From: Apricaphanius iberus
Lineage: Eukaryota; Chordata; Actinopteri; Cyprinodontiformes; Aphaniidae
DNA: 64,000 nt
Direction of reading: 5' to 3'
Assembly (NCBI GenBank): GCA_028564705.1
Contig: JAPXFQ010001308.1
Span: 558,001 to 622,000 of the forward strand
The notes beneath the pieces are model-generated. The model was not told where the DNA came from. It worked only from the letters and a program-made list of their open reading frames with translations, and searched no databases. Numbering within the stretch: position 1 is the first letter of the stretch; every line of letters begins with the position of its first letter. Below are positions 53,895 through 64,000 of this stretch, piece by piece. Both the position numbers and the translations under genes were made by a program.

Positions 53895-54130
53895 ATGCAT
53901 GATTGACAGACAATAATTGTAGAGGGAGCGCGTGCAGTCCCGACAGGCCGACGCAGCCGCCTGCTTGACGCCGTCTCCTGACGTCACCCGCATTTTAGAG
54001 AAAAAAAGAAAAACAACATACTGTAGGACATGAACTGAACAACAAGCGAACAGCAGGACGGAGCCGAGCAGAGCTGGGCATGGGTGGGGGTTGCTTGGTG
54101 TTTCTTCTGCAGTCCCAGCGGATGAACTTG
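53895..54130. promoter_or_regulatory. CpG-rich upstream block with a CRE
   Basis: Several CpG-dense segments ('gccgacgcagccgcctgc') and a perfect CRE palindrome TGACGTCA at 53979-53986, in otherwise AT-rich sequence. On the minus strand a TATA-like CTATTATAAATG lies nearby at 54175-54164. It could be a distal gata2 promoter and noncoding exon. No donor site is convincing. Confidence 0.3.
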
Positions 54131-54376
54131 AGGAAGAGACACCGATATTTACGCTGCAAAAGCATTTATAATAGATGCATAACAAGGCCACTCCCGCCTT
54201 ACCCTGATGTGATCTCGAAGAATATAGCCAACATTGCAAACCCTGAATAACACACCTGAGAGAACTAGGCCTTTAGATTAGATTCCTTAGAATAAATTTA
54301 TTTAGTTTATTTATTTATTTAGTTTATTTATTTAATTATTTATAACACTTTTGTTTTTAAAGTAATCTTTTCATTT

Positions 54377-54377
54377 C

Positions 54378-54465
<88 letters not shown>
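54377..54465 (-). repeat. (GATA)22 tetranucleotide array
   Basis: 89 bases of TATC on plus, that is (GATA)n on the strand of gata2. Every unit reads AGATAG, a WGATAR match. It lies about 2.4 kb upstream of the gata2 start codon. Confidence 0.97.
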
Positions 54466-54689
54466 CTGATAGCATACTTATATTATTGAATTCATATTTT
54501 ACCTTAACAATCTTAACACTATCACACTTTTTCTTTATACATTTATTTATTTGGCTAGTTGTTTATTTTGGTTTAAATAGCTTGACAACCATCGTTTTAC
54601 TGATATTGAAAATTATCTTTATTTCCCAGCAGATAAAGCCTGTTTAAAAGAAATCTACCAAACAGACTGAAAGCAAAACAGCGAGTGTG

Positions 54690-54910
54690 TATTAGAGCTC
54701 ATCAGCATGACAATGTGGGAAACACACACATGCTTGGAGTGAGACCCCCCTCCTTTTTTGATCTGGTATGGGCGATAAAAAACCTTATCGGCGGAGAACA
54801 TACACTTCCATCTAAAAAAAAAAAGGATTTCGCATTAATTCAATCCGCGTTTCTATTTACGCGTCGTTTTTCCTGCCATAGATCTAAAGCAAGGACGTGC
54901 AAAGTTGAGA
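54690..54910. promoter_or_regulatory. Candidate upstream element with an inverted GATA pair
   Basis: Non-repetitive, CpG-bearing sequence with CGATAA (54773-54778) and its mirror TTATCG (54785-54790), 6 bp apart. The sites have C before GATA, so they are not full WGATAR matches. 'cgcattaattcaatccgcg' follows. The function is inferred. Confidence 0.25.
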
Positions 54911-54949
54911 AGATTACATTTCAAAATAAATACATAAATACATAATAAT

Positions 54950-55023
<74 letters not shown>

Positions 55024-55044
55024 GTTATTATTATTATTATTATT
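54950..55044. repeat. (ATT)n microsatellite
   Basis: About 31 ATT units with one G substitution near 55024. Confidence 0.97.
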
Positions 55045-55179
55045 TCCTTTTTAATTGTATTTCACATTTGGAATAAGTTCTAATTATATTATAAATTAAT
55101 GTCATTATTTTGTTTAACAAATCTGTGCATGTGTGTGGGTGAAAATTTCACAGAAACAGAAATCCAATGCTGGTCTCTT

Positions 55180-55430
55180 CGCACTGATTATAGCCTATCC
55201 CGGGGTAATTTTTCATCGGTGCCGCCTAATCTTTGTTCTTTGTGAAGATAATAAATAGCCCAATCGTTATCAGCGAGCTGCTGGAGGTGTCGGGGAGAAA
55301 AGGAGCTGATCGGCCCGGGGAATAGGCTCCAAAGTGCCGCGGAATAAATGACATTTCTTATCTCTCGCTCCCAGATTATCGCCGCCTTTTCAAACTCGCA
55401 ACAACAAATACATCTAATGTAGCAAATGCA
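55180..55430. promoter_or_regulatory. Candidate upstream enhancer with clustered GATA sites
   Basis: A G/C-rich, non-repetitive block between microsatellites, about 3.3 kb upstream of the gata2 start. It has AGATAA (55246-55251), TTATCA (55267-55272) and TTATCT (55358-55363), plus a weaker TTATCG at 55376. Features of a conserved element are seen ('aggagctgatcggcccgggg'), but conservation could not be checked. Confidence 0.4.
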
Positions 55431-55964
55431 TCACTAACTGGACCAGATCTGCGAGTTTGATTGATAGATGGGCAGATAGAGGAGGAGGAGGAGGGGTGCA
55501 CAAAGAGGAAGGGGATCAGGCTTTTGGCTTTATTAACAAGTTTAATATTCTACATGTGGAAAAGTCTTTATTCCATGCATTTGACGGCATCAGTGCAGCT
55601 CTTTGGTTTCTCATTATTTTCTGGGTTATCTGCGGGAGCCATCAGAGATTTAGCGTCTTTGCTGTGGTATCCTGTTACTTTCATCTTGGATTTGACTGGA
55701 TACGAGTTAAACAGACACAGCCGGCTCAATACCAGGAAAAACACATTTGAATAATATCTGAATATGCTTGTATTTTTTTTTTTATGCAAACAACAATTAA
55801 ATTAAATATTTTATGCGCACTCGGCGTGTATTTCACACTCTTCGAACTCAAGGACAGACTGTTATGGTTATTTATCTATTTGGTTATTTACTTATTTATA
55901 TGGTTATTTATCTATCTACTCATTAATTACCAACTAAACAACAGCGTTTTTGAACTACCTATAA

Positions 55965-55970
55965 TAATTA

Positions 55971-56016
<46 letters not shown>
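55965..56016. repeat. (ATT)n microsatellite
   Basis: About 17 ATT units just before the Tc1 remnant. Confidence 0.95.
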
Positions 56017-56068
56017 GAACTAGTGTCACACACAAACATAAACCTACACACACGTACATACACAAGCA

Positions 56069-57263
56069 CAGTGGGGCAAAAAGGCATTTGGCAGCCTCCG
56101 TGTTCAAATTGTCCCAATTTAAAAGATGAGAGAGGTCTCAAACTGTTATTGTAGCTACACTTCAACAGTACAAACATTTTTTTTAATCTGGGAAATCAGA
56201 TTGTATAGAATTCTTTTTTTTTTTCGTATAACGATGCAAAAAATAAGTATTTAGCACCTGCAAACAAGCAATAATTCTGTCCTTTACAGACCTGTTACTT
56301 CTTTTTAAAGAATCTTTTCTATCCTTCTCTCCACTCCACTCCTTGTATTAATGGCATCAGTTTGAATTTGTCATCTGTATAAAAGACACCTTTCCACACC
56401 TTCAAACAGTCAAAATCAAGCCTCCACCATGGCCAAAACCAGAGAGCTGTCCAAGGACACCAGGGACAAGATTGTACAACTGCACAAAACTAGGATGAGT
56501 TCATAGGCTGCAAACGGGGAACTGCTCAATGACCTGAAGAGAACAGTAACCACAGAAACAAAGTTTACTATTGGTAACACACTATGTCATTATGGATGAA
56601 AGTCCTGCACATGTCCAGGCCCCTCTAAAGTTTGCCAGACATCTGGATGATCTAGAGAAGAATTGGGAGAATGTCATGTTGTCAGATGAGACCAGATCTG
56701 TACTCTTTGATATAAACACCACTTGCCGTGTTTGGAGGGGGAAGAATGCTAAGTTGCAACATAAGGTCAAAATACCCACTGCAAAGCATGGGGGTGGAAA
56801 CATTATGCTTTGGGGCTGCTTTTCTGAATAGGGGACAGGACAACTTATTAAAAAAGGGTGAATGTGGCCATGTATTGTGAGATTTTGGGCAAAAACCTTC
56901 TTCCATCAATAAGAGCATTGTGGAGATGAAACGTGGCTGGATCTTCCAGAATGACAATGATCCCAAACACACCGTATGACACACCGCGAAGAAGGAGTAA
57001 CTACGTAAAAAAACATTTAAAGGTTCTAGAGTGGCCTAGCCAGTCTCCAGACCCTCAATCTATTTGAGAATCAGTGGAGAAAGTTAAAAGTCTGTGTTGC
57101 CCACCAACAACCCCAAAACATCACAGCTCTAGAAAAGATCTGCATGGAAAAATGGGCCAAAAAAGGAGTTGCAAACCTGGGTTTAGACCGAAACGTTTCA
57201 CCAAGGTTACAGTACAAAATGTTAACGTGAACTTTCGTTATTGATCAAATATTTATTTTCTGC
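56069..57263 (+). mobile_element. Tc1-like transposon, 3' end lost
   Basis: It starts with the inverted-repeat sequence cagtggggcaaaaaggc (56069) known from fish Tc1 elements. It contains a broken transposase and runs to 'caaatatttattttctgcac', where the expected right terminal repeat is replaced by (CA)n(TA)n. No TA duplication can be confirmed. Confidence 0.85.
56429..57200 (+). pseudogene. Tc1 transposase pseudogene
   Basis: It begins with M-A-K-T-R-E-L-S-K-D-T-R-D-K-I-V and stops after about 24 codons. Most of the paired DNA-binding domain is deleted. From 56595 the catalytic region resumes: N-V-M-L-S-D-E-T (first catalytic Asp of this half), K-H-G-G-G-N-I-M-L-W-G-C-F-S, then a stop near 56831 and Q-N-D-N-D-P-K-H-T near 56950. 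The P-D-L-N-P-I-E region with the last acidic residue is damaged. The family performs cut-and-paste transposition at TA sites. This copy is dead. Confidence 0.85.
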
Positions 57264-57264
57264 A

Positions 57265-57277
57265 CACACACACACAC

Positions 57278-57371
<94 letters not shown>
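57265..57371. repeat. (CA)n(TA)n compound microsatellite
   Basis: About 29 CA units (one CG) to 57323, then about 24 TA units. It abuts the truncated Tc1 end. Confidence 0.97.
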
Positions 57372-57373
<2 letters not shown>

Positions 57374-57661
57374 GGTGGCCACTAAGAATTAAGAGAAACC
57401 CATTCATCCTATTATTAAAGCATGTGGGTGTGCTTTTGGAATGATCTGTTATGGCAGTGAAAAGGTATTTTTTCAAATCTATCCCATAGCTGGATGCTTA
57501 ATGACTTGGCAGCTGCAGCAACCATGCTGTGTCTGCTGATGGTCTCCAGGGTAACAGAGATAACAGGGCAGTCATTTTCCATATCTTACAGTCTATTATA
57601 TTCAAGGATTAGTTCTCCTTCCCGAAAAGGTCAAACCTAAAGTCAAGCCAGCCGGGAGAGT

Positions 57662-57695
57662 CCTCCTCCTCCTCCTCCTCCTCCTCCTCCTCCTC
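57662..57695. repeat. (CTC)n microsatellite
   Basis: About 11 trinucleotide units. Confidence 0.95.
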
Positions 57696-57699
57696 TCTT

Positions 57700-58474
57700 T
57701 CCATCTACCATCTATCTAACATTTTGACTGAAACTATTTCAAGAATAAAAATAAGGAATCCATAACTCATCACTGAAATGCTCATGTTGTACAGATATAA
57801 ATATTGTGCAGTTGTTAGATAGCAACATACATTCATAAAAGAAGAGATAAAACACTGGTTTTGGTGTTTTAAAACCAGTTTATTAGTACAACGTCTCAAA
57901 TTTGTTAAAGGAAATTTTAGCATCGCTACCTTAGTCAAATTGGAACTTACTTGAACATTTTAATATTATTTGTAATGTGGCATGCGTTGACTCTTTGCTA
58001 TGAGTACTGAAAGAATTCAGTTGCATGTAAAAATGAAGTTACAAAAATCTATTTCTTTGTTTTGTTGCTTATAGTAACTTTTTAAAATATTATTTAAATA
58101 ATCCTCGAATTTTGATTGGTTATATGTTATTTAATTATTCCGTTTGTAGTTTGAGGTATTACAGAATAGATCAATTAACACAGACCAGTCATTGGTCAGT
58201 AGAAACTGAAGTTTGTCCATTTGTTTATCTGACTGGTTGTAAAAGTAGCTGTTAGTGGCTTTAAATGACGCAGACAAGTTGAAAATGTATTGCTTTGAAC
58301 CCGGAGTTCACTTTAAATGGGATAATCAGTGTTCGTTACAATGATCGGGTGCACAGCGACACCTAGAGGAGAATTGTTGATCTGTTCATCGTCATATGAA
58401 TGGAGAACATACACCTCTCTCTTAATTACAGAGAAGGTACTCTGTTTTACAATAGATCCAATTAATAAAAAAAA

Positions 58475-58475
<1 letters not shown>
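57700..58475. other. Gene-free AT-rich sequence
   Basis: No feature recognised. Confidence 0.45.

Positions 58476-58478
<3 letters not shown>

Positions 58479-58557
<79 letters not shown>
58479..58557. repeat. (AT)n microsatellite
   Basis: About 39 TA units, self-complementary and able to form a long hairpin or cruciform. Confidence 0.97.
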
Positions 58558-58563
<6 letters not shown>

Positions 58564-59775
58564 GTCATAATCCCCATAACTGAACTATTTGTATGGCTAA
58601 ATATATTTGTAAACAAAGCAACTTTAGTTTCAAGGTGAAGTCCGGTGAAGTGTGTCACATTTTTAGATTTGATTATTTTTTACAAGTTGGCATTGGTATT
58701 ATGAAAAAAACTATATAATACAAATACATCTGAGGGAAAATCAAAATTTAAGACCATAAGAGATTATAAAAAGATTCAATCCTGAGCAGAAATTATTCAG
58801 TTAAAATGAGACTACAAGAAAAATACTGAAATTTATAAGGTATTTCAATCATTTAATTTTTTATTTTTTATTAGTTCATCATCAATGTAAATTAATTACG
58901 AACAATTGCAAGTTTATAATATTTTTAAAGAAAACATTTTTATGGGAAATGCAGAGATGCATCACAGTGAACTACATCCTGCATTTTTCCCATTTAAGTG
59001 CTTATATATCATAGAATTTTTTTTGAGAGACTGAACATGTTTTCGTTTGGTGAATTCTTGAAATCTATTACAGTATAATACATCTATATAAAACAGTGAT
59101 GAGAGAACATAGTAGCTTCTTTACAGATTATCCCTCACCCAATAAATTGTAAAGGAATAAGGGATAATGAACTAAATGTTTTTTTGAAGGATGAGTCCAA
59201 TACTCATTATTGCCATCATTGTAGCCCAAATACCTTATAGGAACATGTTTTTTAATCTGAGCCTTGGTTCTTATATACCCATCACTAACTGCAATACTTT
59301 GGTGATATACACAGTATTGCACAAAAACTTGTGCTTTTTGCATAAGTAAGGTTACCCTTGTAGTGCTTTTTTTTTACCATTTCAGATCATTTTTAAACTC
59401 TAAATTACATGATAATTTCTTGAAAGTTGTCCGAACAGTCATAAGTATCTTTAGTTAGTGAGCCTACTTAAACTACCTTGTCATTATAGTCACAAGAAAG
59501 ATTACAGGTTCACAAAAGGTTCACAACTTCACTTCCTGCCAAGAAAGCAGCAGGAAGTGAGAGTTTACAACAGCTCATCATCAGCCAGCTGTCAGTCAAT
59601 CTCTGTTTCACCAGAGCTGTTCGGGGAGTTGCAGAATTCATAACAACTCCGCAGCCTGCCCCCATTACCCCTTTCTCAACTGAAACCTGTGAGGATTCAT
59701 CAAAACTCACATCGCCATGCTGTTATTTTGTCTTTGTGAGAGTCCACATCCTGAAGTGCTATACATGCTTGTCCA
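58558..59775. other. Gene-free sequence with one ETS-type hairpin
   Basis: AT-rich with no credible gene. The only structured site is an 11-bp perfect inverted repeat at 59529-59560 (TCACTTCCTGC ... GCAGGAAGTGA) containing two mirrored ETS cores. Confidence 0.45.
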
Positions 59776-60025
59776 TTGTGGCAAAACAGTATTTGGCAGC
59801 CACCAAATGTGCAAGTTGTCAAGGTGCCCAGGCTTTTCTTGAGTTTGCCATAGATGATTTGGAGGATCCAGAGGAGGACTGGGAGAATGCCATGTGGTTA
59901 ACTGAGACCACAAGAAAGCTTCTTGGTATAATAGCAACTCGCCATATTTGGAGGGGGAATTCTGAGTTGCATCCCTAGAACACCATACCCTCTGTGAAGC
60001 ATGGAGGTGGAAACACAATTCTGTG
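59776..60025 (+). mobile_element. Internally deleted Tc1 derivative
   Basis: A piece of the Tc1 terminal repeat ('cagtatttggcagccacc') is joined directly to the catalytic part of the transposase (F-A-I-D-D-L-E-D-P-E-E-D-W-E-N-A-M-W, then S-V-K-H-G-G-G-N). The catalytic Asp in the S-D-E-T motif is replaced, giving L-T-E-T, and a stop follows. This is a deletion derivative of the same family as 56069. Confidence 0.75.
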
Positions 60026-61949
60026 TGTATGTGTGTGTTGGTTTGTGTGCAGCTGGGTGAGCATGGTCAGAATAGCAAAATTTAGTTATTTAGGAATTGT
60101 GGCTTCACCACATTCATTTCCAAGCCTCCCTGCTCTTGTTTTTATCATCACAGCATAGCTTTACATTTTGAAATGCAGATATGCTTTGTTGTTTTCATGT
60201 TATTAATTCCTTGACTTTCCTCTTTTGTTAGCTGCTTTGCTTAAGCTCATTCTACAAATAAATCTTGCCCACCCATGAGAAATAAATACACAAAATAAAC
60301 AAGATGGGATTCAGCTGTAGTCTCACATGATCTCCTTCTCTGTCATTGTATAAAAACAGGAGTGCCTTGTGCACTTGTTAAAACACAAACCTGCACATAA
60401 CAACAAGAAAACAGTTTAAAAGCATTTTTTGATGAATTCCTGCTTTTCCAGCTGGTGAAACCACAGTTGGGATGTTTAGGTTATGTTTTTTATTTTGTAT
60501 GTGTGTGTCAGTTTTAATCATTTTGCCACAACTCTGCAGGTGCAAAATAAAGAGAAGAGAAACACAGCTGACCATTAAGCTGCTTTACCACTTCCTTTAC
60601 ATTTTAATTTACCTCTTTCACAACACATTCACACTCACAAATACCCCCACACACAACACTCATGCTCTTCCCCTTTATGTTTTATGATTTGACAAACACA
60701 ATGTGCATATTTATTGGATTTTATTGGATTAGTATGAGCTGCTTCTGACCTTCTTGATTTGCTTTCTTGGCAGTAGGTATTATCAGATTAGATAATCCTT
60801 TGATTTTCCTAAAATGAGTCAGCCTGATCAGCATCTTTTCTCCTTTCTCTCGCTATTCGCTGCCTTTTATCCTCCTTTCATCCGCTTGGTGCATCACAGT
60901 GGAGCAGCATCTCCTTGAGAAGACAGTTTGCTGTTGGGCAAAATTGCTTTATTTAAAATTGCTATATATGCGTTCACATCCAAATAACAGAGACAACGCC
61001 AGGACATACACGAACATTCTGCTCCTGCACTGGATAAAATGAGGGAACCTCTCAGAAAAAAAAGTATCATAATGTAAATACGAGAAGACTTACTGCAGGA
61101 AAGTTCAGATGAATTTCAATAGCCAGGGTGATTTATGTGGCATTTTTCAAGTTTAGACCAAAAGTCCAGCCAGAGAACAATTTCAAAGAGAGAAAGTAAG
61201 ATAAATGTAAGATACCAATTTTTATGATCAAAAATTGGGCCATAGAAAATCGTTTTCTAAATAATATCCCGTTTCCATGCACAGTCAAACTGAAAACACT
61301 AGCATACGTGTAGACACCCTAAAACGAACCATTTTCTTCATTTAACTACAGAATACAGCATTCCATCAGCATCCCACAACATGATTTCCAATATTTACTC
61401 TCTCTGTCTTGCTAAGGTTCTAACATCTCAGATTGTAAGAACATCTGTCTACAGCCGTCTTCAGGTATCGCAGTTGTTATTCTGATTTTATTCTTGACTT
61501 TTTTTGCTGACTCAGTTGAAATCTTAAATTCCCTCTCATGAAGCTGATTTGGTACGCACTCTTATACTAACAATTAAATCCCTCTTCATTTTGAGAACCA
61601 AGAGACCTTTCATGGGATATTGATTGAAACCATCTGGAATTTGCAACTATTCACAACTATTCCACTTCTAAAATAAATAAAAATCTGATACAATATGGCA
61701 ATAGTAATCCCACAGCATCATGCTGCCACTACCATGTGTCGCTATTTGTAGTGTTTGTCTGTTAATGGGCAGTTTTAGTGCTAAACACATCTCATAGGAC
61801 TGTGACCAAAAGGGTAAATTTAGGTTTAGGTTAAAGGGTGCAAGGGAATCATTATTTTCTGAGATTATTCACAGAAACAAGAATAATGGTAGGACATTAT
61901 TTGCTACAGTGGAGAAACTAACTACTCCTCCAGTGACAGTAACCCCCTG
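60026..61949. other. Gene-free sequence
   Basis: No gene was found. 'cagcatcatgctgccactac' near 61707 is a phrase of DNA-transposon remnants. One possible regulatory block at 60775-60900 is listed separately. Confidence 0.45.
60775..60900. promoter_or_regulatory. Candidate GATA plus NF-E2/AP-1 element
   Basis: TTATCA (60780-60785) and AGATAA (60790-60795) lie 20 bp from TGAGTCAGC (60815-60823), an NF-E2/AP-1-type site. This pairing is characteristic of blood-cell enhancers. It lies about 8.8 kb upstream of the gata2 start. The role is inference. Confidence 0.35.
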
Positions 61950-62099
61950 AACTAAACTCAACCAGTGCCTGTAATGAAATTGCCAGCTTCTTCACTGAAA
62001 AGATTTTGAACATCAGAAGATCAGTACATCAGCTCCAACCCCCAATTCTAACTATAAACCCAATTAACACCCATACAGTGAAAATGACTCATTTGTTTT

Positions 62100-62366
62100 T
62101 TTTCTATTACCTGTTTTTGGACTCTTGACTAAGGATCAAAACACATGTGAAAGTGTTTTTTCCCCCACCGTGGACCCCCCTCCCTCCTGATGTGTATCTG
62201 TTTTTTTATCTTTTTATCAAGGGAGCGCCATCCTTTGCTACAAGCCCTTCAGTGACCTGGATCTGTTTGTATTGCTTGTTGTTTTTTTCTCATGAACTTG
62301 GACAGGTTGTACTGTAAACTGAATTTCCCTCGTGGAACAATAAAGTATTATTCAATTATTCAATTC
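62100..62366 (+). mobile_element. LINE 3' tail inserted into the L2
   Basis: 'actgaatttccctcgtgg' and 'aacaataaagtattattcaa' resemble LINE 3' ends of the Rex1 type, with an (ATTCA)n-like tail. L2 coding pieces lie on both sides. The left border is approximate. Confidence 0.55.
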
Positions 62367-62656
62367 CAAATAATAAATCAGTCGAGCTTTAATTAAATTA
62401 TTGACAAACTAAGCTCTATCAACTGCTGCTTGGATATCTTACCAACAAGTTTTCTAAAAAATGTTCTTCCTGCCATCAGGACGGATCTGATCAAATATCA
62501 AAATAGTTAACTCATCCCTCCTATCAGGTGTCTTCCCCAAAGCCTTAAAAGAAGAACCTAGACAGCATGTTGATGCAAAACTACAGACCAATCTCTAATC
62601 TCCTATTTATCTGTAAAATTATTTAAAAAGCTGAGTTTCAACAATGAACTACCACT

Positions 62657-63091
62657 TTGATATTTATCAGTCTGGTTTCCGTAGGTACCATTGCACAGAG
62701 AAAGCTCAAAGTTTTCAATGACATCCGTACAAATACTGACCGTGGTAAAACCACAATAATTGTACAATTAGATCTCTGTGCGTCGATTAGCCAGTTCTCA
62801 TCACAAAACACAGAAATCACATGTGGGGTCCCCCAGGGCTCCATCCCAGGGCCTCTCCTATTTAGCATCTACATGCTCCCACTAAGCCAAATTATAACCA
62901 ACAATGCTATTAACTACCACAACTATGCCGACGACCCTCAGCTTCATATCTCAATGTCACCAGGTGATGTTGAACCCATCCAAACCCTTAATAAACACAT
63001 TGAGCAAATCAACAGCTGGATGTCCCATAATTTCCTCCAACTGAACAAAAACAAAACCAAAGTACTTCTCTTTGGACCCAAAAAAGATTGA
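62657..63091 (+). pseudogene. L2-like reverse transcriptase fragment
   Basis: The frame holds V-Q-L-D-L-C-A followed directly by a segment just before G-V-P-Q-G-S-I-P-G-P-L-L-F, so about 40-50 residues of the A-F-D-T-V-D region are deleted. Y-A-D-D-P-Q-L-H-I-S retains the catalytic box. It ends at a stop after F-G-P-K-K-D. Downstream C-terminal pieces, including S-L-H-W-L-P at about 63440, lie in broken frames. Confidence 0.8.
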
Positions 63092-64000
63092 CTACATATC
63101 AGTAATCATCTTAAACAAGTCCAACAAGAAACTACAAAGCAGGCCAGAAATCTAGGTGTAATAATAGACTCAGACCTGAGCCTCCAGGGTCACATAACAA
63201 GGTCAGCTTTCTATCACCTGATGAATATTTCTAGGATTAAAGGACTGATGACACAAGGACACCTAGAAAAAACTCATCCATGTATTTATCTCTAGCTACC
63301 TTGGTTACTGTAACAGTATCTTCACAGGTCTACCTAAAAATCAATCAGACAGTTGCAGCTGATCCAGAAAGCTGCTGCTCGTGTTCTCACTAGAACCAGG
63401 AAGACAAAACACATCACCTCAGTTCTAAAGTCTTTACACTGGCTCCCTGTAGCTTAGAGAATAGACTTAAAAGTGCTTTTATTTGTCTATAAAGCATTGA
63501 ATAGGTTAGGACCAGAGTACATCAGAGATCTGTTATCATAGTACAAACCATCTAGATCACTCAGGTCTTCCAGCTCTAGTTTACTGATCATCCCTAAAAC
63601 CAGAACCAAACATGAGCTTTCAGTTTCTATGCTCCTCATATCTGGAACAAACTACCAGGAGAATAGAAAGCTGCAGAGACACTGAACTCTTTTAACTCTA
63701 AAATTAAAACTTACATTTGTAGACTCGCCTATGAGTAACTATTTTTACTTGCTTGTTTTTAAATTTTCATTTAATTATTGTCTTGATTATTGTCTTATTG
63801 TAATTGCTTTCTTGTATTTTAATCATCAAATTGATTTATGCTGTCTTCCCATTTTAATAATTTAAAGCACCTTGAATTGCCTTGTGTTGAAAGTGTGCTA
63901 TACAAATAAAATTGCCTTCCCTTGCCTTTCCTTGCTTAGGTTTGATCTTAACACATATTTTTACAAAATGTTTGGAAATTTTAGCCAGGTCTGGATATTT

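Larger units (their letters stand above)
61950..63930 (+). mobile_element. L2-like LINE, degraded and interrupted
   Basis: The plus strand shows pieces of the L2 protein in order from about 61975 (A-S-F-F-T-E-K-I-L-N-I-R) to the 3' tail 'aagtgtgctatacaaataa' with TTGCC-type repeats at 63895-63930. It is interrupted by another LINE tail at about 62100-62366 and carries stops and a deletion within the reverse transcriptase. Confidence 0.8.

Noticed and set aside
53799..54239. 146-codon minus frame ending in Arg/Glu repeats
   Set aside because: It runs through the (CT)n tract; the non-repeat part resembles no protein and has no splice support.
54377..54465. Tandem tetranucleotide array considered as a CRISPR-like array
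   Set aside because: There are no spacers and the sequence is eukaryotic; it is a plain microsatellite.
57222..57476. Ile/Tyr and Cys/Val repeat frames
   Set aside because: Artefacts of the (CA)n(TA)n array. The same holds for the Ile/Tyr frames over the (AT)n array at 58479-58557.
59128..59343. 71-codon minus frame as a small gene
   Set aside because: No start context, no similarity and no neighbouring exon signal.

Overview
This is a window of vertebrate nuclear DNA, almost certainly from a teleost fish and probably a percomorph. It is AT-rich, has spliced genes and many microsatellites, and carries a typical fish set of transposons: Rex1, Rex3 and L2 LINEs, a tRNA-headed SINE, Tc1 and hAT DNA transposons and MITEs. 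The species cannot be named from the sequence.

Only one cellular protein-coding gene is supported: gata2 on the minus strand. It has five coding exons between 51996 (start codon) and 43509 (stop codon) that join to a 461-residue zinc-finger transcription factor. All four coding introns have GT..AG ends and keep the frame. A noncoding first exon ending at 52400 is also predicted. I cannot decide between the gata2a and gata2b paralogues.

Layout: 1-12.1 kb is gene-free sequence with old DNA transposon, SINE and L2 remnants. 12.1-23.4 kb holds a 5'-truncated Rex3 inserted into a Rex1 tail, a SINE with target-site duplications, a hAT MITE, and an L2 LINE with an uninterrupted 927-codon frame. 23.4-43 kb is another gene desert with a nested hAT/L2/Rex1 composite, a second well-bounded L2 copy and further SINEs. 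43.5-52.6 kb is gata2. 52.6-60.9 kb is its upstream flank, rich in microsatellites (including a (GATA)22 array), GC-rich islands and clusters of GATA motifs, with two Tc1 remnants. 62-63.9 kb is a degraded L2 interrupted by another LINE tail.

Functionally, gata2 sits alone with more than 40 kb of gene-free DNA downstream. That is the usual setting of a developmental regulator with distal enhancers. GATA2 proteins bind WGATAR and are known to regulate their own gene together with E-box, ETS and NF-E2 partners. Several noncoding blocks here carry such motif combinations and are listed as candidates only, because conservation could not be tested. I found no convincing wholly new biological system. 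The most informative new observations are the arrangement of GATA motifs around the gene and the shared 3' end of the SINE and Rex3.
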